The notes beneath the pieces are model-generated. The model did no database searches, had not been told where the DNA came from, and saw only the letters and a list, made by a program, of their open reading frames with translations. Positions 32,330 to 42,572 of a stretch of DNA of 64,000 bases are shown in pieces. Within the stretch, counting starts at the first letter, position 1. Each line of letters starts with the position of its first letter. Source of the DNA: Massospora cicadina (lineage: Eukaryota; Entomophthoromycota; Entomophthoromycetes; Entomophthorales; Entomophthoraceae); the NCBI GenBank assembly GCA_022478985.1, contig JAKSZP010005595.1, forward strand, positions 35,903 through 99,902, written 5' to 3'. The translations under genes and the position numbers were made by a program.

Positions 32330-32833
32330 CACTTCGGATGGTGCTTATCAGCACGCTGGTGCTACGCTATCTGAACTTTAATAAAGAGTTCATTGTCCAA
32401 ATGATGCGTCCCTTTCTTGTTGATGGGGCTTTCCTTTCCCAAAAAGACGATGAGGGTGAGCAGCCCGTTGTATACTGCAGTCAATTAATGAACTGCCATG
32501 AGCGTAATTATACTGTGACCAAGTGAGACTGCTTAGAAGTAATCTACGCATATATAGCAATTTTAGGTATACTTGCATGTGGTAAAGTTCAAAGTCATAA
32601 CGGATCACACATCACTATGCTGGCTACAGAACCTCAAGGAGAAGGAAGGGCGTCTATCCCAATGGGCCCTTAAACTGCAGGCGTATGACTTTGAGATCAT
32701 CCACCAACAGGGAGAAAAATATCAGAATGCCAACTGCTTATCTAGATTGCCAACCATTGCTGTGACAGCAGATCTCAGCGACGTGATGTATGATATGATG
32801 TTCAGCAGGAAATATGATGACAAACCTCCTTAA
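32330..32833 (+). pseudogene. RNase H (element F)
   Basis: RYLNFNKEFIVQMMRPFLVD stands where TDAS is expected, so the first Asp is lost. Then come EQPVVYCSQLMNCHERNYTV and, in the open stretch 32573-32833, FKVITDHTSLCWLQNLKEK followed by WALKLQAYDFEIIH and NANCLSRLP. The TDH pair and the NxxADxLSR-like end are intact in sense. Confidence 0.85.
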
Positions 32834-32939
32834 ATTAAAAAAAGCATTAAACAAGATGTGAGCAAATACCTTTCAACGGAATGGGGAGTTGTACAATTTG
32901 ATTGGAGATTCTACAGTGAACTTTTCACGACCCTTGGCA

Positions 32940-33975
32940 TGGCCTAGCGTTATCATAAACACACACAAGGAATTTGGACATGGTGGCATGTACAAGACAT
33001 TGGATTTGTTGCGCCATTAGTATTACAGGATAGCATGAACTTTGACGTGCTTGAAACCATTTTTTTTCCACCAGTGCCAAGTGTAAAAGCCATTCCGCCA
33101 GAAGACTTCATAAAAGTTAGTGAAATCACATTTTGCTTGCATACAGTTTTTCTTGTTGACATTGGCTCTCCGCCAATGTGAGCTAACTGAAATAAGTACA
33201 TTCTGGTGTCAATTTACCACTTGACTAGGCGTGTTGAAGTGTTAGTGATATGTGATTTGGGGGCGGTCACAGTGTCCAAGTTTGTAATAGAATGTAGTAT
33301 TCAGTAACATGGCTGCCCTCAGTTCATTCTTACAGATAATGAGACTAACTTCACCTTGCACATCATTCAAAAGTTGAACGATCTAATGGGCTCCGTGGGG
33401 TGCTGAAGACTCCATACCACCCTGAGCCCAATGGGATGGTCAAACGGATCAATGGGACATTGGTGAACATACTCCAGAAGCTGGTAAAGGATAGACCCTT
33501 TGATTGGAGTTCCCTTCTATCTACTGCTGTTTTTACTTATAACATTAGCTATCATTCTGCATGAGGAAGAGCACCTTTCAAATATATGGATGGCACCCTG
33601 CTCTTCAAGTATTGCTCTATGCGTGTGTAGAAGATTCTGGCAGAATGGAACCCACCATTACTTGACTAATTTAGCTGACACATTGATCAAGTTGCAAACA
33701 AGAGCGTACTCCTTCAGCTTGGACAATAAGATCAAGGATTAGGCTCCCATTCAGGTATGGCATTTTGGGTTAGCTTAGTTCCAAGAAGGCGAGATGGTTT
33801 TGCTTCATGACCAGCACATTTTTGGGTTGAAAAAAAAAGTTGTACAACATATGGATTGGGCCATTAAAAATAATTGAGAAAACAGGTGTCAACGCCTACA
33901 CTATCAAAGACCCAATGAGTGGTCAAATAATTATTTTGTGCACGCAAAGTTTCTCAAAGCGTATAAACAGTAAAA
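32940..33975 (+). pseudogene. Integrase (element F)
   Basis: The zinc finger begins THKEFGHGGMYKTLDLL (the HxxxGHxGxxxT half). The C-x2-C half is lost. Later PEPNGMVKRINGTLVNILQK corresponds to PxTNGxVERxNxTL; the catalytic Glu is Lys (VKR). AVFTYNISYH and AYTIKDPMSGQI mark the end of the core and the C-terminal strand. It ends shortly before the PPT. Confidence 0.82.
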
Positions 33976-33990
33976 GATTTAAAGTTCATC

Positions 33991-34002
33991 AAGGGAGGGT
34001 AT
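33991..34002 (+). promoter_or_regulatory. Polypurine tract of element F
   Basis: AAGGGAGGGTAT ends at the first base of the 3' LTR. It is the expected plus-strand primer position. Confidence 0.7.
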
Positions 34003-34554
34003 TATCAATATTCTGATATGACTGGAAATTAAGCCCTGAATAGCTACAACGGATTGGCGAGAATTTTCCGACCGTGATGATTATTTATGATTTTTTGAGG
34101 CCTTGAGATGAGGCGATATTGGGTTATAAAGGATTCTTATTAGATCGCCTTTAATATAAGGTGATGAAGTGATGTTGACATTTGACAAATATTAATTAGA
34201 TCTCCTCAAACTAAGGTAATAGTGAATTTAAGAATACCATACCAAAACCAATTAGAATATGGCGGAATCAAATAGTCTAAGCCAGAGGAAACAGTATTGT
34301 ATTAAGTCGCTGACATATAAGCAAGATGAGTTGGTTGAAAGGGAGGATCGTTAGTAATTTTAAGAGTGGAAAAGCAAGGAACCACTTTATTTATTAGATA
34401 AATAAAGAGTTCTCAGGGAATTTCTCCATACTTTAATAAATTTCAAGTGTGTTTGGAGAACTGATGATCCTCACATCATCCATCTGTTGTTCAGAGGGTT
34501 CATCCTGTGCAACCCTTGCGGCGTATCTTAACAATATAACCAAAAATTATGACA
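34003..34554 (+). repeat. 3' LTR of element F
   Basis: The 552 bp, TATCAATATTCTGATATG to TTATGACA, are colinear with 27964-28513. Divergence between the two LTRs is visible by eye every few bases, so the insertion is old. Confidence 0.85.
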
Positions 34555-34625
34555 CAGCATCTTGTAAGTTTATTAATGAATACCTGTGCACCAATATTTG
34601 ATGCCCTAGTGCCAATTTTAAACCA
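34555..34625 (+). repeat. 3' LTR of element E, last part
   Basis: CAGCA, then AATACCTGTGCACCAATATT and GTGCCAATTTTAAA, match the end of the 5' LTR of E (19493-19561). This shows the E LTR continues after F. Confidence 0.75.
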
Positions 34626-35279
34626 TCTCAAGAAAAATATAAAATATATTATGAGTTAAAAACATAGAGAAAAACATATAAAATTTGAAAAATATGAATA
34701 TATATATATATTGATTCTATTTTATTGCTGTAATTAAAAGTATCTGAAGGTGTTTTCAACTACTGTTTTCTAGCGGGGGGAAGAGGGATAAATTAAAAAA
34801 TGATCAAATTAGACCATGAACGTTAGTTGTATCAGCCCATGGTGAAACTTGATCTGCCATGAAGAGGCATGAGGAAGAAGATCCACTCTGATTAAAAAAT
34901 GAAGAGACCAGTCTGGGGGAATATAAGAACCATGGAATCAGTTACGCTTACTGTTTCTATCCTTTGAATGACGTGGAGTCATAGAAGCTCAACTCAGAAG
35001 AAACACAGGCTTTAAAAACATATTATCAGTAAAAATGACTGAGATAGTCCTGGTACAGCATGATCCACTTAATCATGCTCTAAGAAGGTGGCAGATAGAA
35101 GGAGAGAAAAAGAACCCACACTAAAGAGAAGGAATATGCAGAGATGTACAAATCAAGGAAAAAGGAGATGGACTATGTGAAACCAAATGTAAACCATTTT
35201 AGTAGGCTCAGGGCGAGAACAAAGCAGCGCCTGCCTCTGATACACTTTATCATTGGTATATTGGTCTTGTGGGGGAAGT
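34626..35279 (+). other. 3' internal end of D with PPT, no recognisable gene
   Basis: AT-rich sequence with TATATATATA near 34697-34710 and no open frame of note. It ends in GGTCTTGTGGGGGAAGT (35262-35278), matching GATCTTTATGGGGGGAAT before LTR C copy 1. That identifies it as the polypurine tract of D. Confidence 0.45.
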
Positions 35280-36374
35280 TGTGATTTCAGTATGCCCAGA
35301 TAACCCATCTTTTCATTTATAACACCATCTGCTTTATCTGCTGGGGGTAAGTTACCTTAGTAGATGTGAGTTAATTATAGAGATGATAACTAATGTTTGG
35401 GTTAAGACTTAACAAATAATATCTAATCCATTAGGATTTGATTCTGCAAGGATATTAGTGATTAGTTGTAGAGGGTCCCTGACAATTAATAAGTGACTCA
35501 ACTATAAATTAGTATTATAAAAAATTTAATTATATTGTAGGTGTTAACCAGAGATTGTTTCTAGTTAATTAAGGATCTATTAATTGCTGCGCACTGAAAA
35601 CGCTTTTTTATATCAAGTTGTGGGTTAACCTTTTAGGTAACGTGCTCTGCTGGTAATGGATAAAAAATCACAATACAAAAGCGGGTTGTTAGATTAAGGA
35701 GGATAATCCTCTGGGGTTGAGGTAAGGCGATGGGAAACGTTCTTCAATTTAACCCAAAAGGGGTCACATTTTAGCTGGCGGCAAAATCCAACTAGAAGAA
35801 TGAGGAAGATCATAATTTGAGGCGACTTCAGAGGCTTAATTATTGGTGACGGCTGCCTTTTCCTATTAGGCCCCAATAAATAAAGTTGGGTGACAGTTTC
35901 CCCTATAAATCCCCTTAAAATTTATTTATTAAAGCTATAGGAACATGAAGATTTACAAATAGTGTTAAGAAAGCCATAAATATGGTGTATTTTTACTCTT
36001 GGACTAAAGTTGAAGAATAGAGATATTTTGTTTGTTTATTTTTTATCAAAAACTCCTCTGGCACCTATGTTAATAGAGCAAAAGTGACCTCTGAACTCAT
36101 TAATTGTTTAAGTTCGATTAGAAGGAAAAGTCAGAAGGAGGAACTCCTTTCTTTTCCAGAAATATCTTTGAGGATAGAAGGAAGAGCGTTAGCACGTGTC
36201 TAGAGTTGGAGACATTACTTATTTTGGGTGTGAGAATCTCAACTAGGGCGATAGTCTACCTACTATTACCAACCCATTCAATTACTATCAACAATCCTAA
36301 CAACACACATATTAGAACCTGTGAAGTAAAATTAAAGCTTTACAGAGGAGTAACACTAAGCTCAAAAGATTACA
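35280..36374 (+). repeat. LTR family C, copy 2 (3' LTR of D)
   Basis: It starts TGTGATTTCAGTATGCCC after the PPT. It shares with copies 1 and 3 blocks such as TTATCTGCTGGGGGTAAGTT, GTTAACCTTTTAGGTAACGTG (35630), and TCTACCTACTATTACCAACCC. It is shorter than copy 1 because of internal deletions. The right end, about 36374, is approximate. Confidence 0.6.
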
Positions 36375-36560
36375 ATCACCATCACCCTGGATGACAACAG
36401 AATAATAAACGTTTTTGTACAGACCTACATGGTCATTTATAAGGTGAGCTTTAAATACTTAATTGCTGACATCAATCAAGGAAAGAGGTGAACAAAGTAC
36501 ATGGCCAATTCTTTTGCCCTATACCCCTTCTGACGGGTCTTGCTGGGGCTTTATTTAAAT
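36375..36560. other. Flank between LTR C copy 2 and LINE2
   Basis: No feature recognised; probably the old target sequence of D. The run (AAATTT)n at 36554-36570 merges with the LINE2 tail. Confidence 0.3.
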
Positions 36561-36639
36561 TTAAATTTATTGCAGGAAGGTTGACCATGGGACGGACACT
36601 TCCGAATATGACTCAGGAAAGATAAACTTAGTACCAGGG

Positions 36640-39600
36640 GAGGCACCCCAGAGAAGCGATGCTATCTCTTGTTGCCAGCGGGAACGCCACTTATGGGGAG
36701 GGGAGGGAACGTGTGAAGGGGCCGTAGCCACTATTGAGCACGTGTGGAGGAAGGGGTCTGATTTGATGAACCAGACTGGGAACCAGGAGGAGACCAGCCG
36801 TCAGCGACGCGGTGGGAGATATCCAAACATTCACGCTTGAAAGTGGTCCACCAAATGAGACCAGAATCTGTGGACAGCTTCTGGGAGGGTGGGGATGGAG
36901 CCAGCGATGGCATCCAAGACAATCGTGTGGATAGTCCACATGGCGATTGCAACCACCAGAGCACAGAGGGAGGGGTGGGAGGGGGAAACCATTGATGAAG
37001 CAAACATATCTCTTGACAGACTGAAGGGATGCGTTTGATCCTGGCCTAGCAGACGTTGGACTTCGCGCCATATCACTTTAGAGTGGGGCAATTCTTTAGG
37101 TGGTGGAACAGCGTTCCATACTGGCCACACACGACACAGGATGAGTGTAAAGCGTTAGAGCGCTCAGCTGTACGATACACCCGCCTCAGGCAGTGCCACA
37201 CATGGGAGCGGACTTGAGGCTGCAACAGAGGATGGTGTGTGCGTATTTTCAGAAATCTTTTGGGTCTCAGTGGAATAAGGGATGTCCATCATGTCCAGGT
37301 AGTCCACCCTGGATAGGACATGGGGTCGAATGGGGATCACGCCATCATGGATGGGTAGCCCCTGTACCTCTTGTGTGAACTGAAGAGAGGGACGGCCTCT
37401 TCGGGTTGTATGTCCGCTAATATGAATTCTCCACTCTGCGCTTCGCATGGAGAGTAGGATTCGTTTGTAGTGGGTTTTAGTCCCGTGAGGACCTGTGGCC
37501 AATGTGTGTGATGCGAGGTATTTCATCAGGGAGTGGGGGTTTGATGGATTGTTGAGGCCCAAGGCTCAGGAGAAGTTGGAGCGGGCTGCGCGGGACCAGT
37601 GTTGGTGTGGGAGTGTAGGAGCAGTGACAGCCGCGATCCAAGTGCCCAGGATCTTGGCAGCATGGGCTTTGAAGTCAAGCAGACCCATGCCACAGATGAT
37701 GATGAGGGCCAAACATGACCTCTAGCCGTACTGGTGGAGGGCGGCCTGACCAAAGCCATCCTTGCAGCAAAGCATACAGGGATTTGAAGAAGCTTGGTGA
37801 GAAGGGGATGGCGTGGGCTCCGAACCAGACCTTGGATAGGAGCATAGAGTTGGCAAGAACAACCCTGCCAGTGAGGGTAGTAGGGTGGGCTCTGAGAGAG
37901 GCGATTCTCTTCGTCACGTTGTCCAGTATACGGCATTCCATTACTGCTGACGCATATCCGCCTGCCTCCATCCACACGCCCAGATGGCGCACTGGTCCTA
38001 TGGTAGGACGTGGCACGAAGGGGAGCACCAGTGGAGCGGTGTGTGTTGAGTTAGTAAGGCGTGGATGTGGGTGTGAGCAGATGGGCCGGGTTGGGAACTA
38101 ATTGCTGGGGCCCAGCAGTTCTGAAACTGACCAAGGAGGATGATTTAGGTTTTGGAGGCATTCAATGCCATGTTGCTTACCCGGGAATATTCCTGGATGA
38201 GGGCTTCAAGTGCACGTGCATCTTTGTTATTAGACACCCCCACCACGCAATCATCTGCAAATGCCATCATCTTGACTGGGGTTTGGCCTGGCACATGGAC
38301 CCCAGTGAGTTGGGCATTCACATTTCGCAGTAGTGGGTCAAGGCTGAAGTTGTATAATAGTGGGCTGAGGGGGTCCCCTTGTCGCAGGCCCCTTTGAGGG
38401 CGGACTACTTCCGTTAGGAAGCCTGGGCCACGCACTGCCATTGTCACAGATTCCGTGAGCAGCATCACCCAGTCTATGAAGCGGGGTGGTAGGCAGAATT
38501 GATGGAGGCAGGCCCTAAGGTATTCCCAGTTTACTATTTTTAGGTCTTTTGTTGGTCCAAGAATACAAGTGCCCCAGAGGCTGTGGACTGACATACATTA
38601 GCCACAGAGTGCACGTTATCTCAAATCGACCTTCTGGGGATGAAACTGAATTGTTCTGTGGAGATAGTGGCAGATGCTACAGTCCCTAAACGGTTAGCCA
38701 TGATTTTTGTTAAAATTTTGGTGTCTGTGTTTGTTAGAGTAATGGGGCACCAGTTGGCTAAGTCTAGCTTATCCTTTCTTGAAGAGTGTGACAGTGAAGG
38801 CCTCATGTCCTCCTGGTAGGAGGCGCATTTCCATCAGGCTTTGGTTAAGTGAGGCGAGCAGCAATGGGGATATATATTTGAAATATTTTTTGTAGAACTC
38901 ATATGGAATGCCATCTGGGCCTGGGCATTTTCAGTTTGGCGCACCGCGAATGGCTGTCCATAATTCATTTGGAGAAATTAAATTCATTATTTCCGGGTAT
39001 CAGAAAATGGTGCAGATATGAGCTCAGTCGAGAAATTCTGCCATTTCAGCTGGCTGAATTGGTTCAGCTCAGTATAACTCAGAGTAATATTTTTGCGTTT
39101 CAATTGCCACTTTGGCTGGTGTGTCCACAATGGAATTATCTGATCTTCGCACCTGTGTGCAGGCCATGCTCTGGCGTGGTGCAAAATTTTTTTAAAGAAG
39201 TATGCGGTGCACTTGTCACCTTTAGTGATGCATGTGGCCCTGTATTGGACACAAACCTGATGTTTGTGTTGCCTTTTGAGTGCGTTGAGGTGGGCGGCTG
39301 CCTCCGCCCACTTCCGGCCCCATGCAGGGCTGTATCCTGTGGCTGGAATGTTGGACTCCAAGTGGGCCAATTCCGCCAGAGTGCACGAGATAACCACCGA
39401 TGTGGCTCATGAGCATCTGGAGGAGAGATGGCGATAGTGGCGGATGGTGTCCTCTTTGAAAGTTGCCCATGTGGAAATGGGGTCCGCACAAAATGGTGCA
39501 ACAAATGATTTCACCAAAGTTGCCTCTTCCACCCATGTGGAAAATCCTGGTGACGCGAGCTCGGGGGGGGGGGCAGATTTTGCACCAATGTGGGGCCTTT

Positions 39601-40320
39601 GCAACTGTGACGGGTAAGTGGTATGTTATCAAGACCAGTCGGTGGTTGGAGAATTCCATTTTCGTTTTTTGAAGTGGGAGATGTGGGGTTGGAATTTCAC
39701 CGGCGTTAAAATAAGGTCAATGCGGGTCATGGACCTTAATTGGCCATTGTGGATATGGGGACGCATCATGTTTTTGAGCAGTGGGGCATGTCATGGCAGC
39801 GCATCCATTAACCCAAGGGTGGCTTTTAAGATGCATAGTTCTACGTGACCCTGTGGGGCATTGGGTGAGGGCGGCCACCAGTCCGTTGGTGAGGTTAGCC
39901 AACAGTTCATGTCACCAACTAGGAAAGAATCAGGGAGTAATGGGAGGGATTTGACCGACAAGAAAAATTCTGACACTCGTGTGCACCATTTGGGGTGTAA
40001 ATGTTGACGATTGTATGCACAATGTCAGCCCACGAGAAGGTGATGACGAGCACTTGGCCATTTAGGAATGTTTCTGAGGATGTGAATTTGAAAAAATTAT
40101 TTTTCCAAATTAGCACCCCACAGTGCTTTGACCAAAAGGATAGGGATGGAAAGAGCATTGTTTTCCAAGCTTCCTCGGAACCTCATGGACAGTGGGATTC
40201 CTGGATGGCCAGGATATCCACGGGTAAATTGTGTTGTGAAAAACTCAGTTTCCTAGCTCAGGATGGGGAGGCCTTGACTCCGGCGATATTTAGTGTCCCT
40301 AGAGAGAAGGTTTCCCCCAT
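36640..40320 (-). pseudogene. LINE2 ORF2: endonuclease-RT-zinc protein, frameshifted
   Basis: The start ATG at 40320 matches that of LINE1 (MGETF). Endonuclease pieces include VDILAIQESH, VGDMNCWLTS (about 39895-39925, with the catalytic Asp of GDxN) and FSNHRLV (39639-39650), where the final Asp is Asn. RT pieces: WRPITLTNTDT, NWEYLRACLHQF, GLRQGDPLSPLLYNF, MAFADDCVVG (FADD at 38250-38261, intact). The thumb-like VLANSMLLSKVWFGAHA follows. The C-terminal zinc region is disrupted. More frame breaks than LINE1 (for example near 38600, 38150, 37690 and 37150). Confidence 0.82.
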
Positions 40321-40723
40321 CGCACCTTAGGTGCAAGGGGTGGGCCCCCGGGCCCACCAGCCTCTTCAAGGTCCCCACGGGCTTTCACAGCAGTGTGTGG
40401 GTGTTAGCAGCAACGCTATCAGGGTTTTTGTTAATTTTCGTGGAAAGAGTCACGTTGGCTTTGGCCTAAACTTTTTGTTTTCCCAACGTCAGATGAATTT
40501 TTTGCGGTGCGGATAAGTTCAGTGCACCGTCAAGCAGGGCAAAATTTTTTTCAATTGGGATAGGTCACAAGTCAGTTTTGACCAGAGCTTGGGTGCAGCG
40601 ATTGGGTGAGATCTAATCTCCCATTGGATCCTCAGATTGAGTGGCCCACTCAGCATGGGCCTCCCAATCTGATTGGGTGATGGATTCCTGAGTTGCTTCC
40701 GCTGCGAAGGTCTCCATGTCCTC

Positions 40724-41740
40724 CTAGCGTTGTGAGTGTGGGATGGTGGTGGTGGCCTTGGCCGCTTCCTTGGCCGCGGCTCTATGGGCTTGCTTAGCCT
40801 TCTTCCGCTCCTGCAGGGAGATGGGCTTTACCAATAGGTAGCAGCCTTGTACTCCCCATGGGAAAATCCTCCTTGGTGCTTGCAGTTGGTTCGTAGTGCG
40901 CCTCTCTGCTGGCCATGGCCACTGAGGGGTGCTCTTGGAATGTGACGCCCTCCTGATGGGGCATGTGTGCGCCTTATGGTCGAACGCATCACAGTGGGTG
41001 CAAATGGGGGGCGCGCTGTCCACGGTTACCTGGAATGGGTGGGTGGTGTGCCCTGCAATATCAATAAAAGTGGAGTGCGGGATCTGGGTTAGGTCCTTTG
41101 CAATCTCCTCAGTTGGGGTCAGAACTGTGATGGCTTTGCCAGTGCACAGGTGTGGCATCAGCGTGAAACGTTGCATTTTGAAAGATTGTATTTCGCCGTA
41201 TATGGTGAGACCATCTTTCAGGTGTTGCTCCAAAATGTCACATTTTACTCGTAGTAGGCAAAAAGTCAAATGTGAGGAAAATCTGGTTTGATTTTATCCA
41301 TCTGGTGCGTTTGGTTTCAACAACCCGTTGCCCTTTGGGGAGGTCAACCACTATGCGCACTGCTGCAGCCTCATCTGCTGCTATTTTGCTTTCAAAACCC
41401 AGGTCCAGCCAACCGCATGATATGGAGTGAGGTGCAACATACACCGCGGTCAGGAAAATTTTGTTTACATCTTCACAAAATTTTTCCCATAAGGCCGTTT
41501 TTTGGATGTCCAGATACACACGGACTCTGAATTCCACTGACAAAAGTGGCTGAGAGTGTGGCGTGTTGATGTACTGGTTGCATCGTGCTTGCCACGTGAG
41601 TATCCCCAGGGAAATTGTGACCGCCAGTTTTTTGAGATTTTTTTCTATTCTGCTGGATTCTCTGGGCGTTTTCGAATGTTAGAGGCCGCGGGCCTTCCGC
41701 CTGCTCCTCTTGCCTTGCTTGCCCAACTGCTCCCAGACAT
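40724..41740 (-). pseudogene. LINE2 ORF1: CCHC RNA-binding protein, frameshifted
   Basis: It starts at the ATG at 41740. Frames 41543-41238 and 41269-40724 carry the body. VDLPKGQRVVETKRTRW parallels LINE1. LCTGKAITVLTPTEEIAKDL and the knuckle CTHCDAFDHKAHTC are conserved, although the Gly before His is Asp. A basic C-terminal tail follows. Confidence 0.75.
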
Positions 41741-41801
41741 GGGCGCAGACTAATCTCCTCTTATGAGATTATCAAACTAGATTGAGTCTTGAATTGAATG
41801 G

Positions 41802-41821
41802 GTTGCAAAAGTGTTTGCAAC
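41802..41821 (-). ncRNA. 5' UTR hairpin of LINE2 RNA
   Basis: The stem is GTTGCAA/TTGCAAC with a 6-nt loop, same place and stem as LINE1 (14445-14464). A second hairpin AATCTC/GAGATT lies at about 41751-41770. Confidence 0.6.
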
Positions 41822-41834
41822 GAGAAAGAAAAGT

Positions 41835-42047
41835 AAAAAGTTAAGGCGGTTTTTAGGGAAGAGAGGATTTATAACTTAGCGAGGCTAAAAAAGTAGTCCA
41901 AATATCTTTTAGAACTTATTGTTTTATTAAGGGGAAAATACCCAGTTCTTTTTTTGTGAGCAAAAGCACTGGGCTTATATAGAGTAAGCCATGAGGATGG
42001 AAGGCATCCGCCCTAATATGCCTACTAGAACACTGGAAAATGTTCCC
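41835..42047. other. Unassigned 213 bp between LINE2 and LTR G
   Basis: It contains TTATATAGAG at about 41977 after a pyrimidine run, resembling a promoter of a lost LTR, but there is no partner copy in the window. Otherwise nothing recognised. Confidence 0.3.
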
Positions 42048-42572
42048 TGTTGTAGAATTAATATGACTGGATGATAAGCCTCAATTAGCTTCGCCAATTC
42101 AGGTTTTATTGGTTAGAATCAAGTAACAGAATACTATTTATAAGCTTACCTCAACGCAAGATGATATGATGATACCAAACTTATAAAAATTACTATTCAT
42201 TTGATCGCCTCAACATAAGGCAATAAGGCAATGCTGAGAGCAAGAATAATAGAATTTTCTGAGCCTCTCAGAGATGAGGCTATACCAATTTTATATGATG
42301 TAGAAGAATATTTTAAGCCAAAAGGGTCAAATTTGATTAAAGTCATGATTATATAAGCATGACAAGAAAACTAAAACGGAGGTTTACGGGTATTAGGAAA
42401 AAAATTGAGATTGTGTTAAGAAGAATCTGCTATATATATTAGAATAAGTAAAGTGTATGGCTAAAGTGGTTGCTTTGTGTTTTATTAAATTTACTAAGTT
42501 TGTCTTGGGGGACCAACAATTCTTCAAGTCATCCATCTGTTGCTCTGTGGGCCAAGCCCTGTACAAAAATTA
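42048..42572 (+). repeat. 5' LTR of element G (F family, diverged)
   Basis: About 525 bp colinear with the F LTRs: AATATGACTGGATGATAAGCC, TGATCGCCTCAACATAAGGC, GCATGACAAG, CATCCATCTGTTGCTCTGTGG and CAAAAATTACGATG. A decayed PBS-like CGATGTTTATTAATT follows, then sequence resembling F just after its PBS (ATTAATTAAATCGCCAATTT against ATTAATCAACAATTACCAAT). It therefore behaves as a 5' LTR rather than a solo LTR. Confidence 0.6.

Larger units (their letters stand above)
27964..34554 (+). mobile_element. Complete gypsy element F inserted in 3' LTR of E
   Basis: LTRs of 550 and 552 bp (27964-28513, 34003-34554) flank PBS, gag, PR, RT, RH, IN and PPT in order. The target-site duplication is CAGCG (27959-27963) and CAGCA (34555-34559). 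The joined flanks align without gaps to the intact 5' LTR of E. Length is 6.6 kb, typical for Ty3/gypsy. Frames are broken by stops and small indels. The altered PBS, protease and RT active sites make it inactive. Confidence 0.88.
18560..34625 (+). mobile_element. Gypsy element E, full length, with F nested in its 3' LTR
   Basis: Two LTR copies flank a plus-strand gag-PR-RT-RH-IN relic: about 18560-19564 and about 27190-27963 plus 34555-34625. They align over blocks such as CACAAATTCTTAAGGAGT, AGGAAAGGCACCAATAGGAACGCTA and GACAAGGTYGCTRTC. Removing the F insertion makes the 3' LTR continuous, and removing SINE-I brings the 5' LTR to about 860 bp against about 840 bp. The internal region has a decayed PBS, gag with knuckle, protease remnant, RT with a stop in its catalytic box, RH split by SINE-II, and IN. 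It inserted into D. The outer LTR edges are uncertain. Confidence 0.75.
7276..36374 (+). mobile_element. Gypsy element D, interrupted by LINE1, an unknown insert and E/F
   Basis: The proposed single element has LTR C copy 1, a PBS at 8955, decayed gag space (8972-9149 and 14515-15300), RT, RH and IN to about 18005. It then resumes at 34626 with a PPT (about 35267-35279) and LTR C copy 2. The two LTRs share family-specific blocks. Everything between 18009 and 34625 is explained by later insertions. The join across E is inferred from matching strand, order and LTR family; no nucleotide-level test was possible. Confidence 0.55.
36561..41834 (-). mobile_element. LINE2: near full-length non-LTR retrotransposon
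   Basis: It is colinear with LINE1 over its whole length. The 3' end is at about 36561 (plus strand ...TTTATTGCAGGAAGGTTGAC) and the 5' end at 41834 (GAAAAGT). It has ORF1 with a zinc knuckle, ORF2 with endonuclease, RT and zinc region, and both 5' hairpins. The tail is AATAAATTTAAATTTAAATAAAG on the minus strand. I found no convincing TSD. Frameshifted in both ORFs. Confidence 0.85.

Noticed and set aside
34690..34715. TATATATA run as a promoter
   Set aside because: Simple AT repeat in decayed D sequence with no gene downstream; the same kind of run occurs at 7630-7642.
37495..41753. Plus-strand open stretches across LINE2 (e.g. 37715-38101, 38903-39412, 40929-41291)
   Set aside because: Antisense shadows of the minus-strand LINE ORFs.
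36545..41850. Target-site duplication for LINE2
   Set aside because: No repeat longer than expected by chance between the left flank (GGGCTTTATTTAAATTT) and right flank (AAAAAGTTAAGGCGG). Either lost or altered at insertion.
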